From Candidatus Fimenecus excrementigallinarum (lineage in GTDB: Bacteria > Bacillota > Clostridia > Oscillospirales > Acutalibacteraceae): a stretch of DNA of 64,000 bases. Under the pieces are notes generated by a model. The model ran no database searches, was not told where the DNA came from, and worked only from the letters and a program-made list of their open reading frames with translations. Made by a program: the position numbers and the translations under genes. How positions within the stretch are numbered: the stretch's first letter is position 1; every line of letters starts with the position of its first letter. Shown here in pieces: positions 1 through 8,311 of the stretch. The stretch is from the NCBI GenBank assembly GCA_018714805.1, contig DVMW01000012.1, positions 1 through 64,000 of the forward strand. Reading direction: 5' to 3'.

Positions 1-2
1 GG

Positions 3-115
3 CGGGTGTTGTCATACAGGCAGCTTTATGAGGCTGTATGGGGAGAAGATCCAATGGGAAATGAAGCCAATGCGGTAAGCTGTCATGTATACGGCCTGCG
101 CAGAAAATTTCGTGA
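3..115 (+). pseudogene. Response regulator C-terminal winged-helix fragment
   Basis: The frame reads RVLSYRQLYEAVWG, then NAVSCHVYGLRRKFRE. This is the recognition-helix end of an OmpR/PhoB-type winged-helix DNA-binding domain. The N-terminal receiver domain lies off the left edge of the window. The expected family ending (a hairpin with a GYR-type motif) is missing: after KFREI the frame loses all resemblance to the family and stops at 251. At about position 112-122 the homology jumps to a CYTH domain in another frame, so the gene is truncated at its 3' end by a deletion, a rearrangement or an assembly join. It was probably a two-component regulator before that. Confidence 0.6.
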
Positions 116-523
116 GATAGCACTCAGCTTATACAAACCTATCTCCAAAGTTCTGCCGGCGAAGAAGTTCGAATCCGCCAGCGCGGCGCGGACGGCCACT
201 ATATTTATTTCCAGACAATCAAACGAAAGATTTCCGGCGCTAAGCGCGTAGAGATTGAAAGACGCTTGTCGCAGGAAGATTACCTTAAGCTTTTAATGGA
301 GGCAGACACGACAAAGCGGCAGATTCGGAAAACAAGATACTGTCTGACCTACAAGAATCAGTACTTCGAAATTGACGTATACCCGTTTTGGAAAGATAAG
401 GCAATTGCCGAGATTGAGCTCCGCGATGAAGGCGCGGCAATCGTTTTTCCGAAGCAGATTAAGGTTATCCGCGAAGTTACCGATGACGACGCTTTCAAAA
501 ATGCGTCGTTGGCACAGATGTGA
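116..523 (+). pseudogene. CYTH-domain (triphosphate tunnel) protein, 5'-truncated
   Basis: This frame is open from 116, directly after an in-frame TGA. It reads QLIQTYLQSSAGEEVRIRQR, then YFQTIKRKISG, RVEIERRLSQ, YFEIDVYPFW, AEIELRDEG and IREVTDDDAFKNASLA. The alternating charged E-x-E/R-x-R strands and the final EVTDD..(K/Y)N..LA are typical of CYTH domains. The ORF track starts it at TTG 266, but homology clearly extends about 150 bases upstream with no start codon or ribosome binding site, so the 5' part is lost. The family binds and hydrolyses triphosphates, and such domains are often fused behind a P-loop ATPase. Whether this remnant is expressed is unknown. Confidence 0.65.
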
Positions 524-529
524 GGGAAA

Positions 530-1126
530 ATGATGGGTGTGTTTGGGAATTTGTTTGCGAAAAGAAGTAAAAAAGAAGTCCGGGAAACACCGCGCCCTTC
601 CATATCGCCCGAAACATGGATGACCTCCCAGTTTGCGGCGCTTTATGTGCGCTGCGGCGACCTTGCTTATCGCGATTTTTACATCGGGAGACTGACGCGC
701 ATAGGCTTTCGGCGGGAGGACGCCATGAAAATGTTTGCGTTTGAATGCGAGATTCTCCGCCGATATGACAAGCCGTGGCTTTTGGACCCTCAGTTTACGA
801 AATCTTGGTGCTTTTCCTTAGAACGCCCGTTTTTCACGGCGTATCCCCAAACCAAACAGGATATATGGAAAGAAAACTATCTGACCATGAGCGAGCTGTG
901 CAAACTCATTGATGAAGCGGAGTGGCATTTTTGGAACAGCCACGAAAAGAGCTTGTCCGACGAGGTTTGGGCGGAAATCTGCGCGTGGCGCATGAAAGGC
1001 CCCGGGGGAGAGTTCGCCATAGCGTATTTTGAGAAGATTGAACAGACGCTTGGCATCCCGAGCGACAACATAAGCGCCTTGTCCAATTTGCAGGGCGCGC
1101 ACTTGAGCCGGTACAAGTGGGGGTAA
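530..1126 (+). CDS. Hypothetical protein, 198 residues
   Basis: I do not recognise a family. The ORF starts with two adjacent ATG codons 7 bases after the CYTH fragment stop, so it was probably co-transcribed with that gene. There is no signal peptide and no clear membrane helix. The protein is rich in aromatic residues (DAMKMFAFECEILRRYDKPW, WHFWNSHEK) and looks like a soluble alpha-helical protein. Codon use resembles the neighbouring genes. It may belong to the same accessory region as the broken regulator and CYTH genes upstream. A weak hairpin but no clear terminator follows. Confidence 0.6.
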   Translation: MMGVFGNLFAKRSKKEVRETPRPSISPETWMTSQFAALYVRCGDLAYRDFYIGRLTRIGFRREDAMKMFAFECEILRRYDKPWLLDPQFTKSWCFSLERPFFTAYPQTKQDIWKENYLTMSELCKLIDEAEWHFWNSHEKSLSDEVWAEICAWRMKGPGGEFAIAYFEKIEQTLGIPSDNISALSNLQGAHLSRYKWG

Positions 1127-1286
1127 CGGCCTCTTGCGCGGCGGCGCCGTAAAAAAGCGCTGCCGCCACATTTCCGGCAGTTGGAGCAAATGCCCGCAGC
1201 AGCCAAAGAACCTGCGTCCGCGTTTGGGACAAGGGTTCTTTTTTGCCTTGCGGGCGCGGCCTTTTGCGGCGGCAAAGTAAAAGCGG

Positions 1287-1315
1287 TTGACGCGCGCGCT
1301 GCCGGCGGCTATAAT
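1287..1315 (+). promoter_or_regulatory. Sigma-A type promoter for the DUF4838 gene
   Basis: TTGACG (1287-1292), a 17-base spacer and TATAAT (1310-1315) lie 28 bases before the start codon. The ORF-track start at 1287 is in fact this -35 box, which supports the later start at 1344. Confidence 0.75.
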
Positions 1316-1343
1316 AAAAGCAGCAAAAAAACGGAGGAGACCG

Positions 1344-3374
1344 ATGCAAAAGCGCACACGAAACAAGAACGCGGCCATTTCCTGCCTTCTGGCGGCGACT
1401 TTGCTGCTTGGCGGGGCGTTCCCCGCCGCCGCAGCGTCGTCCGGCGCGGGTGCGGAGCGCATTGTGTTCCCGGAGGTTTCCGCCGAGGATATCGCGATGC
1501 ACGAGCTTGCCGTTCCCGGCGAAAACAAGCTGACGCTCGCCGAAAACGGCCAGACCGCCTTTTCCCTGGTCGTCCCCGACGACTGCCCCAAGACGCTGCG
1601 CGAGGCGGCGGCGGTTTTCTGCACGGTGTTCGAGGAACTGACCGGCGCGGCGCTGCCGCTTTGTTCGGAAACGGACGCGCGTTTCCTTGCCTGTACCATT
1701 CGTCTGGATACGGCGCTGGGCACCGCCCGGCCCGAGACGGAAAATTTGGCGGACGGCTACCGGACGGTTGTCGGCGACAACTACGTTTCCATCTGCGGGG
1801 CGACGCCGGCTGGCACGCGCAACGGCGTGTACGGATTTCTGGAGGACAAGCTCGGCTGTATGTTTTTAACGCCGGACGACACGTTTGTCCCGCAGCAGCC
1901 GACGGTCCGGCTTGAAAAGACGGAGGAAATGACCGTCCCGGCCACGCAATGGCGCGACGTGTACGCCTATGAGACCATCCAGAACAAGTGGGCGGCCAAG
2001 CTGCGCTTAAACGGCGTGGATGTGGAAGCCGACGACACCTCGGTCGGCATTGAGCTTTTGCAGTACGAGGGCTGGGGCACGTGGTGCCATAACTGCTATG
2101 AATTCCTGTCGCCGGAGGACTATTTCGACACCCATCCCGAATATTTTTCCGAGGTGGACGGCGAACGCGTTACCGAATACATGGGCCGCGACGCGTATTT
2201 GTGCCTGAGCAATCCCGAGGTTTTTGAGATTGTGAAAAACGCGCTGGCCGAAAAAATAGCCGCCGAGCCGGACAAGCTTTACTGGGATTTCAGCGGGAGC
2301 GACAACCCCGCGCTGCCCGGCTGTATGTGCGCGGAATGTACGGCCGCCGACGAGGCGGCGGGCGGTACGGGCATGGGCACGCTGCTGCCGTTTCTGAATA
2401 AGCTTGCAGAGGCGTTCCCGGATAAATACATTTCGACGCTTGCATATCTGCACACGCTCAAAGCCCCGACCGGGATAAAGGCCGCGCCGAATGTTGTTAT
2501 CAAGCTTTGCTCCATGCCCGGCGACCAGGCTTCCTCTTACCTTGCCGGGGCGAACCCCGAAGCCCGGGAGTTTCAGCAGCAGATTTTGGAATGGTCGAGC
2601 ATAACGGACAAGATTGTCGTCTGGGACTACGTTGTGGATTTTGAAAACCTGCTTTTGCCGTTCCCCAACTTTGCGGTGCAGGCGAACAACCAGAAGTTCT
2701 ATGAGGACAACCATATCATCGGCGTCTTCCACCAGGCCTCGCGCGAGGCGGGCGGGGAATTTGCCGCGCTGCGCGCCTATGTGCTCTCCAAGCTTATGTG
2801 GGAGGGCAGCGGGCTGGACGTTGCTTCGTGCGTGTCGCGCTATGTGCGCGCCTATTTCGGCGACGCCGCACCGGCTGTGACCGAATATATGAACCTCTGC
2901 GCGGCGGCGCTTGCCGACGCCGACGTCCCCTTAGGGCTTTATGACGGGATGGCCGAGCACCACGACGGCTACCTGTCCGCCGAAAACATCGCGCAGTACC
3001 TGCGCTGCATAGAAGAGGCGAAGGCGGCCGCCGCCGGCGACAGCGTGCTTTCCGACCGGGTCGAGGAAGTGGAAATTTCCGTTTTGTATGCGCAGCTGCT
3101 CGGTCCCGAAACGGAAAAGGCCGTGCGGGAGGCGGCGCTCGCGCGCTTCAACGCGCTTTGCGAAAAACACGGCGTCACCATGGTCGGCGAGCTCGAAAGT
3201 CTCGAGGACTTCAACGCGGGCGGCCTGCAGGCAGTTTTGAAGGCGGACCGGGGCGTTATCTATAAGCCGTACTACATCGGCTTCGGCGTCGCGGGCGGCG
3301 TGCTGGCCGTCGCGGCCGTCGCTGCGGCCGTCGTTGCCGTCGTCCGGAAAAAGCGCAGGCGCGCTGCGGGATAA
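1344..3374 (+). CDS. DUF4838-type exported protein with C-terminal membrane anchor
   Basis: The start is the ATG at 1344, after GGAGGAG, giving 676 residues. Residues 1-33 form a signal peptide (cluster of Ala/Leu ending AAA). The body matches the DUF4838 family, which is found in secreted proteins of gut and soil bacteria: a jelly-roll-like N-terminal part (FSLVVPDDCPKTLREAAAVF, NGVYGFLEDKLG) and then a TIM-barrel-like part (YFDTHPEYFSEVDG, LCLSNPEVFEIV, CMCAECTAADEAA, TLAYLHTLKAPTG). The last ~30 residues are one hydrophobic helix plus a basic tail (RKKRRR), so it is probably held on the outer face of the membrane. A carbohydrate-active role is commonly assumed for the family, but no catalytic activity is established. 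GtrA follows 59 bases downstream. Confidence 0.8.
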   Translation: MQKRTRNKNAAISCLLAATLLLGGAFPAAAASSGAGAERIVFPEVSAEDIAMHELAVPGENKLTLAENGQTAFSLVVPDDCPKTLREAAAVFCTVFEELTGAALPLCSETDARFLACTIRLDTALGTARPETENLADGYRTVVGDNYVSICGATPAGTRNGVYGFLEDKLGCMFLTPDDTFVPQQPTVRLEKTEEMTVPATQWRDVYAYETIQNKWAAKLRLNGVDVEADDTSVGIELLQYEGWGTWCHNCYEFLSPEDYFDTHPEYFSEVDGERVTEYMGRDAYLCLSNPEVFEIVKNALAEKIAAEPDKLYWDFSGSDNPALPGCMCAECTAADEAAGGTGMGTLLPFLNKLAEAFPDKYISTLAYLHTLKAPTGIKAAPNVVIKLCSMPGDQASSYLAGANPEAREFQQQILEWSSITDKIVVWDYVVDFENLLLPFPNFAVQANNQKFYEDNHIIGVFHQASREAGGEFAALRAYVLSKLMWEGSGLDVASCVSRYVRAYFGDAAPAVTEYMNLCAAALADADVPLGLYDGMAEHHDGYLSAENIAQYLRCIEEAKAAAAGDSVLSDRVEEVEISVLYAQLLGPETEKAVREAALARFNALCEKHGVTMVGELESLEDFNAGGLQAVLKADRGVIYKPYYIGFGVAGGVLAVAAVAAAVVAVVRKKRRRAAG

Positions 3375-3433
3375 GCTTTCGGCACACGCCTGCTTTTACG
3401 GCAAACGCAATATTTACGGGAAGGAAGCTGTTT

Positions 3434-3919
3434 ATGGCAGAAAAACAAACCACAGAAAAGAAACCCAAGCTCACGCCGCGGCAGACGATTGTCCAGATTG
3501 CGAAATTTGTGGCGTTCTCCTTAGGCGCGGGTATCATCCAGATTGTCACGTTCACCCTGCTGACGGAGCTGACCGAGCTGCCGTACTGGGCGTGCTATCT
3601 GCCCTCGCTGGTGCTTTCCGTCCTCTACAACTTCACGGTGAACCGGCGGTATACGTTCAAATCGGCGACCAACGTGCCCATCGCCATGCTCAAGGTCGCG
3701 TTTTACTACTGCCTGTTTACGCCCCTGTCGACCTATCTCGGCCATTTGGCGACCGGGGCGGGCGTCAACGACTATATCGTTGAAATCACGACGATGCTCT
3801 GCAACCTGGTCACGGAATTCCTTGTCTGCCGCTTCTGGGTGTACCGCAATTCCATCAACACCAACAAGCTCGCAGAGAAGGACCGGGAAAAGGAAGCGGA
3901 AAAGACCGCCAAATCCTGA
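3434..3919 (+). CDS. GtrA family membrane protein
   Basis: 161 residues with four hydrophobic segments (for example AKFVAFSLGAGIIQIVTFTL and YWACYLPSLVLSVLYNF), followed by NRRYTFKS, which matches the GtrA signature N-(R/K)-x-(F/W/Y)-T-F. A charged, lysine/glutamate-rich tail (KDREKEAEKTAKS) ends it. GtrA-like proteins are thought to move lipid-linked sugars or assist surface glycan decoration; the substrate here is unknown. It starts after GGGAAGGAAG, 59 bases behind the DUF4838 gene and possibly on the same transcript, and it ends in a terminator. Confidence 0.85.
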   Translation: MAEKQTTEKKPKLTPRQTIVQIAKFVAFSLGAGIIQIVTFTLLTELTELPYWACYLPSLVLSVLYNFTVNRRYTFKSATNVPIAMLKVAFYYCLFTPLSTYLGHLATGAGVNDYIVEITTMLCNLVTEFLVCRFWVYRNSINTNKLAEKDREKEAEKTAKS

Positions 3920-3935
3920 AAATTCCCTGCCGCCG

Positions 3936-3964
3936 GCGCCGGAAGCTTTGCTTTCGGCGCTTTT
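3936..3964 (+). terminator. Intrinsic terminator after the GtrA gene
   Basis: GCGCCGGAAG, a 5-base loop and CTTTCGGCGC form a 10-pair stem with one G-U pair. TTTTG follows. Confidence 0.7.
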
Positions 3965-4011
3965 GCATATTTCCCCGCGCTTAGCCGGATACTGAAAGGG
4001 GAGGCGAGCGT

Positions 4012-4503
4012 ATGCAGGAACAGGAACTGCTCGATTATATTTTGAACGCGCCGCACGAACGGCTGTCGCATGAGGAACTGGTGCACCTGCTGCTGGAAAA
4101 CACCGTGGCAGACAGCATAGAGCCGCGCGAGACCTTCGCACAGCGCGCGGCGGACCGGCTCGCGGCGTTTGCGGGCAGCTGGGTTTTCATTTTGAGCTTT
4201 CTTTTTGTTTTGATAGCGTGGATTGGCGTCAATCTGTATTTCGGTGCGCGCGCGTATGACCCGTACCCGTTTATTTTGCTGAACCTTGTGCTGTCGTGCG
4301 TCGCTTCGGTGCAGGCGCCGCTTATCATGATGAGCCAGCAGCGCCAGGAGCAAAAGGACCGCCGCCGCAGCGAAAACGATTACCGCGTCAATCTCAAAAG
4401 CGAGCTGATTCTGCGGGACTTGCACAAAAAAATGGACCATATTTTGCAGCTCGTCGACCCGGAAGAATATGCACGGCTGCACGAAAATGTTGAAAAAACA
4501 TGA
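4012..4503 (+). CDS. DUF1003 membrane protein
   Basis: 163 residues. Two central hydrophobic helices (SWVFILSFLFVLIAWIGVNL and PFILLNLVLSCVASVQAP) are followed by the family signature LIMMSQQRQEQKDRRRSEND and YRVNLKSE. This is the standard DUF1003 arrangement: a soluble N-terminal helix, two membrane helices and a C-terminal coiled coil. The function is not established. The start is supported by AGGGGAGG seven bases upstream. The gene stands between a terminator and the promoter of the phosphoesterase gene, so it is probably a single-gene unit. Confidence 0.88.
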   Translation: MQEQELLDYILNAPHERLSHEELVHLLLENTVADSIEPRETFAQRAADRLAAFAGSWVFILSFLFVLIAWIGVNLYFGARAYDPYPFILLNLVLSCVASVQAPLIMMSQQRQEQKDRRRSENDYRVNLKSELILRDLHKKMDHILQLVDPEEYARLHENVEKT

Positions 4504-4531
4504 AATATAATTAGAAAATTTTAAAAATTTA

Positions 4532-4560
4532 TTGAGATTGTAAAAAATCTGTGCTATAAT
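4532..4560 (+). promoter_or_regulatory. Sigma-A promoter for the double phosphoesterase gene
   Basis: TTGAGA, a 17-base spacer and TATAAT sit inside an AT-rich intergenic stretch, 45 bases before the ATG at 4605. Confidence 0.75.
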
Positions 4561-4604
4561 GACCTCTGTGTTCAAAAACTTTTTTGAAACGGGGGATACC
4601 GAAG

Positions 4605-7600
4605 ATGAAACATCACCGCAAACCGTTTGCACGCGTTGCCGCGCTCGTTTTGACGCTGGCGATGCTTTTGGCGGTTCTGCCCGCCATGCCGCTGCAAACG
4701 GCGGCCGCCGAAGGGAACCTCACCGTCGGCGTCATCAACGACCTGCACTATTTTCCGCGGTCGCTCATGGGCTCGGATGTAAACGCCTTTATCGAGGCGT
4801 CCAAGCTCAACTCCACGACCTCCTACCTTGCGGACGCCGTTTTGGACAACGTCCTGTATGAATACGGGGAAATGGCCAAAACCAAGGGGCTGAAATATGT
4901 TTTCATCCCCGGCGACCTGACGAAAAACGGCGAGTACGAGGGGCATAAGGCGCTTGCGGCGCGCCTTGAGCGGTTTGAAGAGGAAACCGGCGTGCAGGTG
5001 CTTGTCATCGACGGCAACCACGACATCCGCCGGGAGCAGTCCGCCGCGTTCGAAAACGGGCAGTTCGTGCCGACGCGCACGACCGAGCCCGAGGAGTTCC
5101 GCGAGCTGTACGCCAACCTCGGCTATGACCTTGCCGACGCGTTCTTCACCCCGCCCGAAGGGGAGACGGCCGGTATGCTTTCCTACGCCGCAACGCTCGA
5201 GGGCGGCTACCGCGTGATTGTGCTCGACGGCGCGTGCTATTCGAGCGACATCCACTCGGAAGGCCTCGACGTCGCCGAGACCCGCGGCGCGTATTCCGAA
5301 GCGCTGATGGACTGGGCGCTCGGGCAGATTCGCGACGCAAAGGCGCAGGGCTTAACGCCGATTGGCATTACGCACTTCAATCTGGTGCAGCATTTTGAAA
5401 ACGAAGACAATCTGTTCACCGCCTTCACGATTGACAACTGGGTAGAGGTTGCCGAGACCTTTGCCGACGCGGGGATGCACTTTGCCTTTACCGGCCATAT
5501 CCACATGACCGATATTGCGTCGCACACCTCCGACAACGGCGAAACGCTGACCGACTGCTCCTCGGCGTCGCTATTGAATTTCCCATGCTATTTCCGCGTT
5601 GTAACCATGGACAATACGGCAGGCCCCGAGCAGGTCACGCTCGATTTCCAAAGCTATGACATCGACCGCACGCGCCCGATTGAGGCGTTCGGCACGACCT
5701 ATCCGCAGCCGTTTAAAAACACGGCGTTCGCCTTGAATTTCGGCGGCGGCGACATGACGACGTTCGCCACGAATTACGTCCGCTACCTGCTGGAATACAC
5801 GCTGATTCCCGAAATGGAAGCGGCGGGCGGCCTGTACTGGTACTTAAACGGCGCGCTGGATTTGGACGGCGCGCTCGATTCCCTGCTTGCAAGCGCCTCC
5901 GGCCTCGGCGCGCTGCAGGACGTCCCGAAGGTTACGCTCAAAATGGTCATTAAAAACGTTTGCGACCAGCTCGAGCGCGAATACCTCGACGGCGGCGCGG
6001 GCACCGAACGCCTGCTTTCCGTGGTGGAAGCCGCCGTCGACAAGCTGACGAGCATCCCCGTGTCCGACGAGAAGTGTACGAAATTTTTAGAGCTCGGCAT
6101 CGGCAGCACGTCGCGCGCCGGCAATTTCGGCGACGCGGTTTCCTCTTGCCTGGCCTATATCTACCTCGGCGATGAGGACCGCAGCGACGACCCGTTTATA
6201 AACGACGTCATAGACCGCTTCTCCCGCGGGGAGCTGGTCGACGAGCTGGTCGACGTCCTGGTCGACATCGTCCTGCACGACGTGCTGGAGGATGAGCTGC
6301 TCGAGAATATTCACCTCGACTTAGTCGGGATTTTGGGCTCCTTAAGCGACGTGGAAGCCGAAGCGATGCTCGGCGACGTGGTCGAACAGATTCTCGCGGC
6401 GTTTGAAAGCAGCAGCGTCGCCGGCTTTGTTCCCGCCCCGAGCCTTGCGCAGATTATCAACATCTTCTTTGCCATGGGGCTTGTCGAATACAATTCGCTT
6501 GACGACGTTTTGCAGTCGCTCATGGACGAATACCTGACGAAAAGCCAGATGGACACCATCGCCAACGAATTCCTGGTGTTCCTGACCGACTTTACAACGG
6601 ACACGAACCCGGGCCTTGCGATGGACAACAACGCGACCATCACCTATGCCGGCCCCGTGCCGGTCACCCCGACGGTCGAGGATTTGCGCCTGCCCTCCGG
6701 TATTGCGGTCACCTTCGGCGAGGACACCGAAACGACGCGCAACATCAGCTGGTACACGAAGTACAGCGTGACGGGTACGGACATCGAGATTGTCCCGTAT
6801 TCCGAAAACCCGCGCTTTACGGGCAAGCCGACGCGCGGCGCGCATATTGAGACCTCCATGGCGGCCGTCACGCGGGAGGTGCCCGGCGTGGACCTCGGCG
6901 TGATTGCGATTCTGTCCTATCCCTTTACGGTCAACCGCCATATGGTGCGCGTGTCCGGCCTTGAGCCCGGCGAAAAATACTGCTTCCGCGTCGGCGACGC
7001 CGAGCGCGGCTGGTGGAGCGGGGTCGGCACGTTTGAAATGGCGGACGGTTCCGACAGCTTCACGTTCTTCCACATGAGCGATTCGCAGTCCGGCACCCAG
7101 AAGCAGTACGAGACCTTCGCCGACGTTGCCAAGACGGCGTATGCGATGCACCCGGACGCGAAATTCATCCTGCACACCGGCGACGTGGTCGACAGCGGCA
7201 AGAACTTTGAGCAATGGAACTGGCTCTTCAACGCCGCCTCCGACACGCTTCTGGACACCGTGATGATGCCCGCCACGGGCAACCATGAGGAGGATATGCC
7301 GAACGCAACGGTTGAAAACTTCCTTCTGGACGGTTATCCGAACCAGGATACGACCAGCGGCGTCTATTACGATTTCGATTACAACAACGCCCACTTTATG
7401 GTGCTCAACACCAACGACCTCAACGCGGACGGCACGCTCGGCGCCAAGCAGCTTGACTGGCTCAAGACCAGCGCCGCTTCGTCCGATAAGACCTGGAAGA
7501 TTGTCGCGCTGCACAAGGCGGTTTATTCCAACGGCTCGCACTACGATGACGACGACGTCAACGCGCTGCGCACGCAGCTGTCCGCTCTGATGCCGCAGCT

Positions 7601-8147
7601 CGACATCGACGTGGTGCTGCAGGGTCACGACCACGTGTACCTGCGCACGGGCGTGATGAAGGACAACGAGGTTGTGACCGTGACCCGCCGCACGCTGACG
7701 CATGACGGCGTCGAATATTCCGCATACACTTCCCCCGAGGGCACCGTCTACGCCATTGACGGCTGCGCCGGCGTGAAGTATTACCAGACCAAGGACGCGG
7801 CGCTGACAGACGAGCTGTTCCCGCGCGCCGAGGCGATTGTCGACGCGGCCGCGCCGGTGTTCGCCGCGCTGCAGATTGAAGGCGACAACCTGTTCTTTGA
7901 CGCTTATACCGTGGAGGACGGCAGCGCCAGGAAAATTGACAGCTTCGCCATTTCCAAGAGTATGCAGGCGGACGCTCCCGGCGGCACGCAGGGCGGCGGT
8001 GAAACGCCCGTGACCGACGCCGACGTGCCCCCGACCGCCGGCCGGCAGACAAGCGCCATGCTGCTGTTCCTTATCCCGGCGGCGGCGACCGTTGCCTTTG
8101 CCGGCGCGGCAGCAAAACGCAAGCGCCGCGAGGCGGAAGACCTGTAA
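4605..8147 (+). CDS. Secreted protein with two metallophosphoesterase domains
   Basis: 1180 residues from ATG 4605; the track start at 4584 lacks a ribosome binding site, while GGGGGA precedes 4605. Residues 1-38 are a signal peptide. Domain 1 (about 42-390) has all calcineurin-type metal motifs: VINDLHYFP, IPGDLTKNGE, IDGNHDI, ITHFN and FTGHIHM. Domain 2 (about 810-1090) repeats them: HMSDSQSG, LHTGDVVDSG, PATGNHEED, ALHKAVY and LQGHDHVY, preceded by a purple-acid-phosphatase-like beta domain (HMVRVSGLEPGEKYCFRVGD). An acidic helical region of about 300 residues links them. The end is a single membrane helix with a basic tail (AKRKRREAEDL), preceded by VPPTAG, which only loosely resembles a sorting motif. 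The likely role is an extracellular phosphomonoesterase or phosphodiesterase; the substrate is unknown. Confidence 0.85.
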   Translation: MKHHRKPFARVAALVLTLAMLLAVLPAMPLQTAAAEGNLTVGVINDLHYFPRSLMGSDVNAFIEASKLNSTTSYLADAVLDNVLYEYGEMAKTKGLKYVFIPGDLTKNGEYEGHKALAARLERFEEETGVQVLVIDGNHDIRREQSAAFENGQFVPTRTTEPEEFRELYANLGYDLADAFFTPPEGETAGMLSYAATLEGGYRVIVLDGACYSSDIHSEGLDVAETRGAYSEALMDWALGQIRDAKAQGLTPIGITHFNLVQHFENEDNLFTAFTIDNWVEVAETFADAGMHFAFTGHIHMTDIASHTSDNGETLTDCSSASLLNFPCYFRVVTMDNTAGPEQVTLDFQSYDIDRTRPIEAFGTTYPQPFKNTAFALNFGGGDMTTFATNYVRYLLEYTLIPEMEAAGGLYWYLNGALDLDGALDSLLASASGLGALQDVPKVTLKMVIKNVCDQLEREYLDGGAGTERLLSVVEAAVDKLTSIPVSDEKCTKFLELGIGSTSRAGNFGDAVSSCLAYIYLGDEDRSDDPFINDVIDRFSRGELVDELVDVLVDIVLHDVLEDELLENIHLDLVGILGSLSDVEAEAMLGDVVEQILAAFESSSVAGFVPAPSLAQIINIFFAMGLVEYNSLDDVLQSLMDEYLTKSQMDTIANEFLVFLTDFTTDTNPGLAMDNNATITYAGPVPVTPTVEDLRLPSGIAVTFGEDTETTRNISWYTKYSVTGTDIEIVPYSENPRFTGKPTRGAHIETSMAAVTREVPGVDLGVIAILSYPFTVNRHMVRVSGLEPGEKYCFRVGDAERGWWSGVGTFEMADGSDSFTFFHMSDSQSGTQKQYETFADVAKTAYAMHPDAKFILHTGDVVDSGKNFEQWNWLFNAASDTLLDTVMMPATGNHEEDMPNATVENFLLDGYPNQDTTSGVYYDFDYNNAHFMVLNTNDLNADGTLGAKQLDWLKTSAASSDKTWKIVALHKAVYSNGSHYDDDDVNALRTQLSALMPQLDIDVVLQGHDHVYLRTGVMKDNEVVTVTRRTLTHDGVEYSAYTSPEGTVYAIDGCAGVKYYQTKDAALTDELFPRAEAIVDAAAPVFAALQIEGDNLFFDAYTVEDGSARKIDSFAISKSMQADAPGGTQGGGETPVTDADVPPTAGRQTSAMLLFLIPAAATVAFAGAAAKRKRREAEDL

Positions 8148-8172
8148 GCCCAAATTCCCGGTACAGAAAAGA

Positions 8173-8203
8173 CCCGCCGCACGTTTTGTGCGGCGGGTTT
8201 GTT
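8173..8203 (+). terminator. Intrinsic terminator after the phosphoesterase gene
   Basis: CCCGCCGCAC, a GTTTT loop and GTGCGGCGGG form a perfect 10-pair stem followed by TTTGTTG. Confidence 0.85.
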
Positions 8204-8256
8204 GCGTTTTGCCCAAAAAGTGTTCGGACGGTTTTAAAAAGTCGGAGGTTCGTCCA

Positions 8257-8286
8257 TTGACCGTTTGCGGGATTTCGGGGTACAAT
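8257..8286 (+). promoter_or_regulatory. Promoter for the HAD phosphatase gene
   Basis: TTGACC, an 18-base spacer and TACAAT, 26 bases before the TTG start codon. Confidence 0.65.
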
Positions 8287-8311
8287 ACTATCGTATACGG
8301 AGGCGATACCC

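Noticed and set aside
1131-1163. GC-rich hairpin after the unknown ORF as a terminator
   Set aside because: GCGGCGGCGC and GCGCTGCCGC form a good stem, but no T tract follows.
1181-1915. 244-residue plus-strand ORF near the DUF4838 gene
   Set aside because: It starts before the promoter and overlaps the DUF4838 frame; the composition is Arg/Gly-rich shadow sequence.
6342-8285. 647-residue minus-strand ORF
   Set aside because: A high-GC shadow of the phosphoesterase gene, with no ribosome binding site or recognisable domain.
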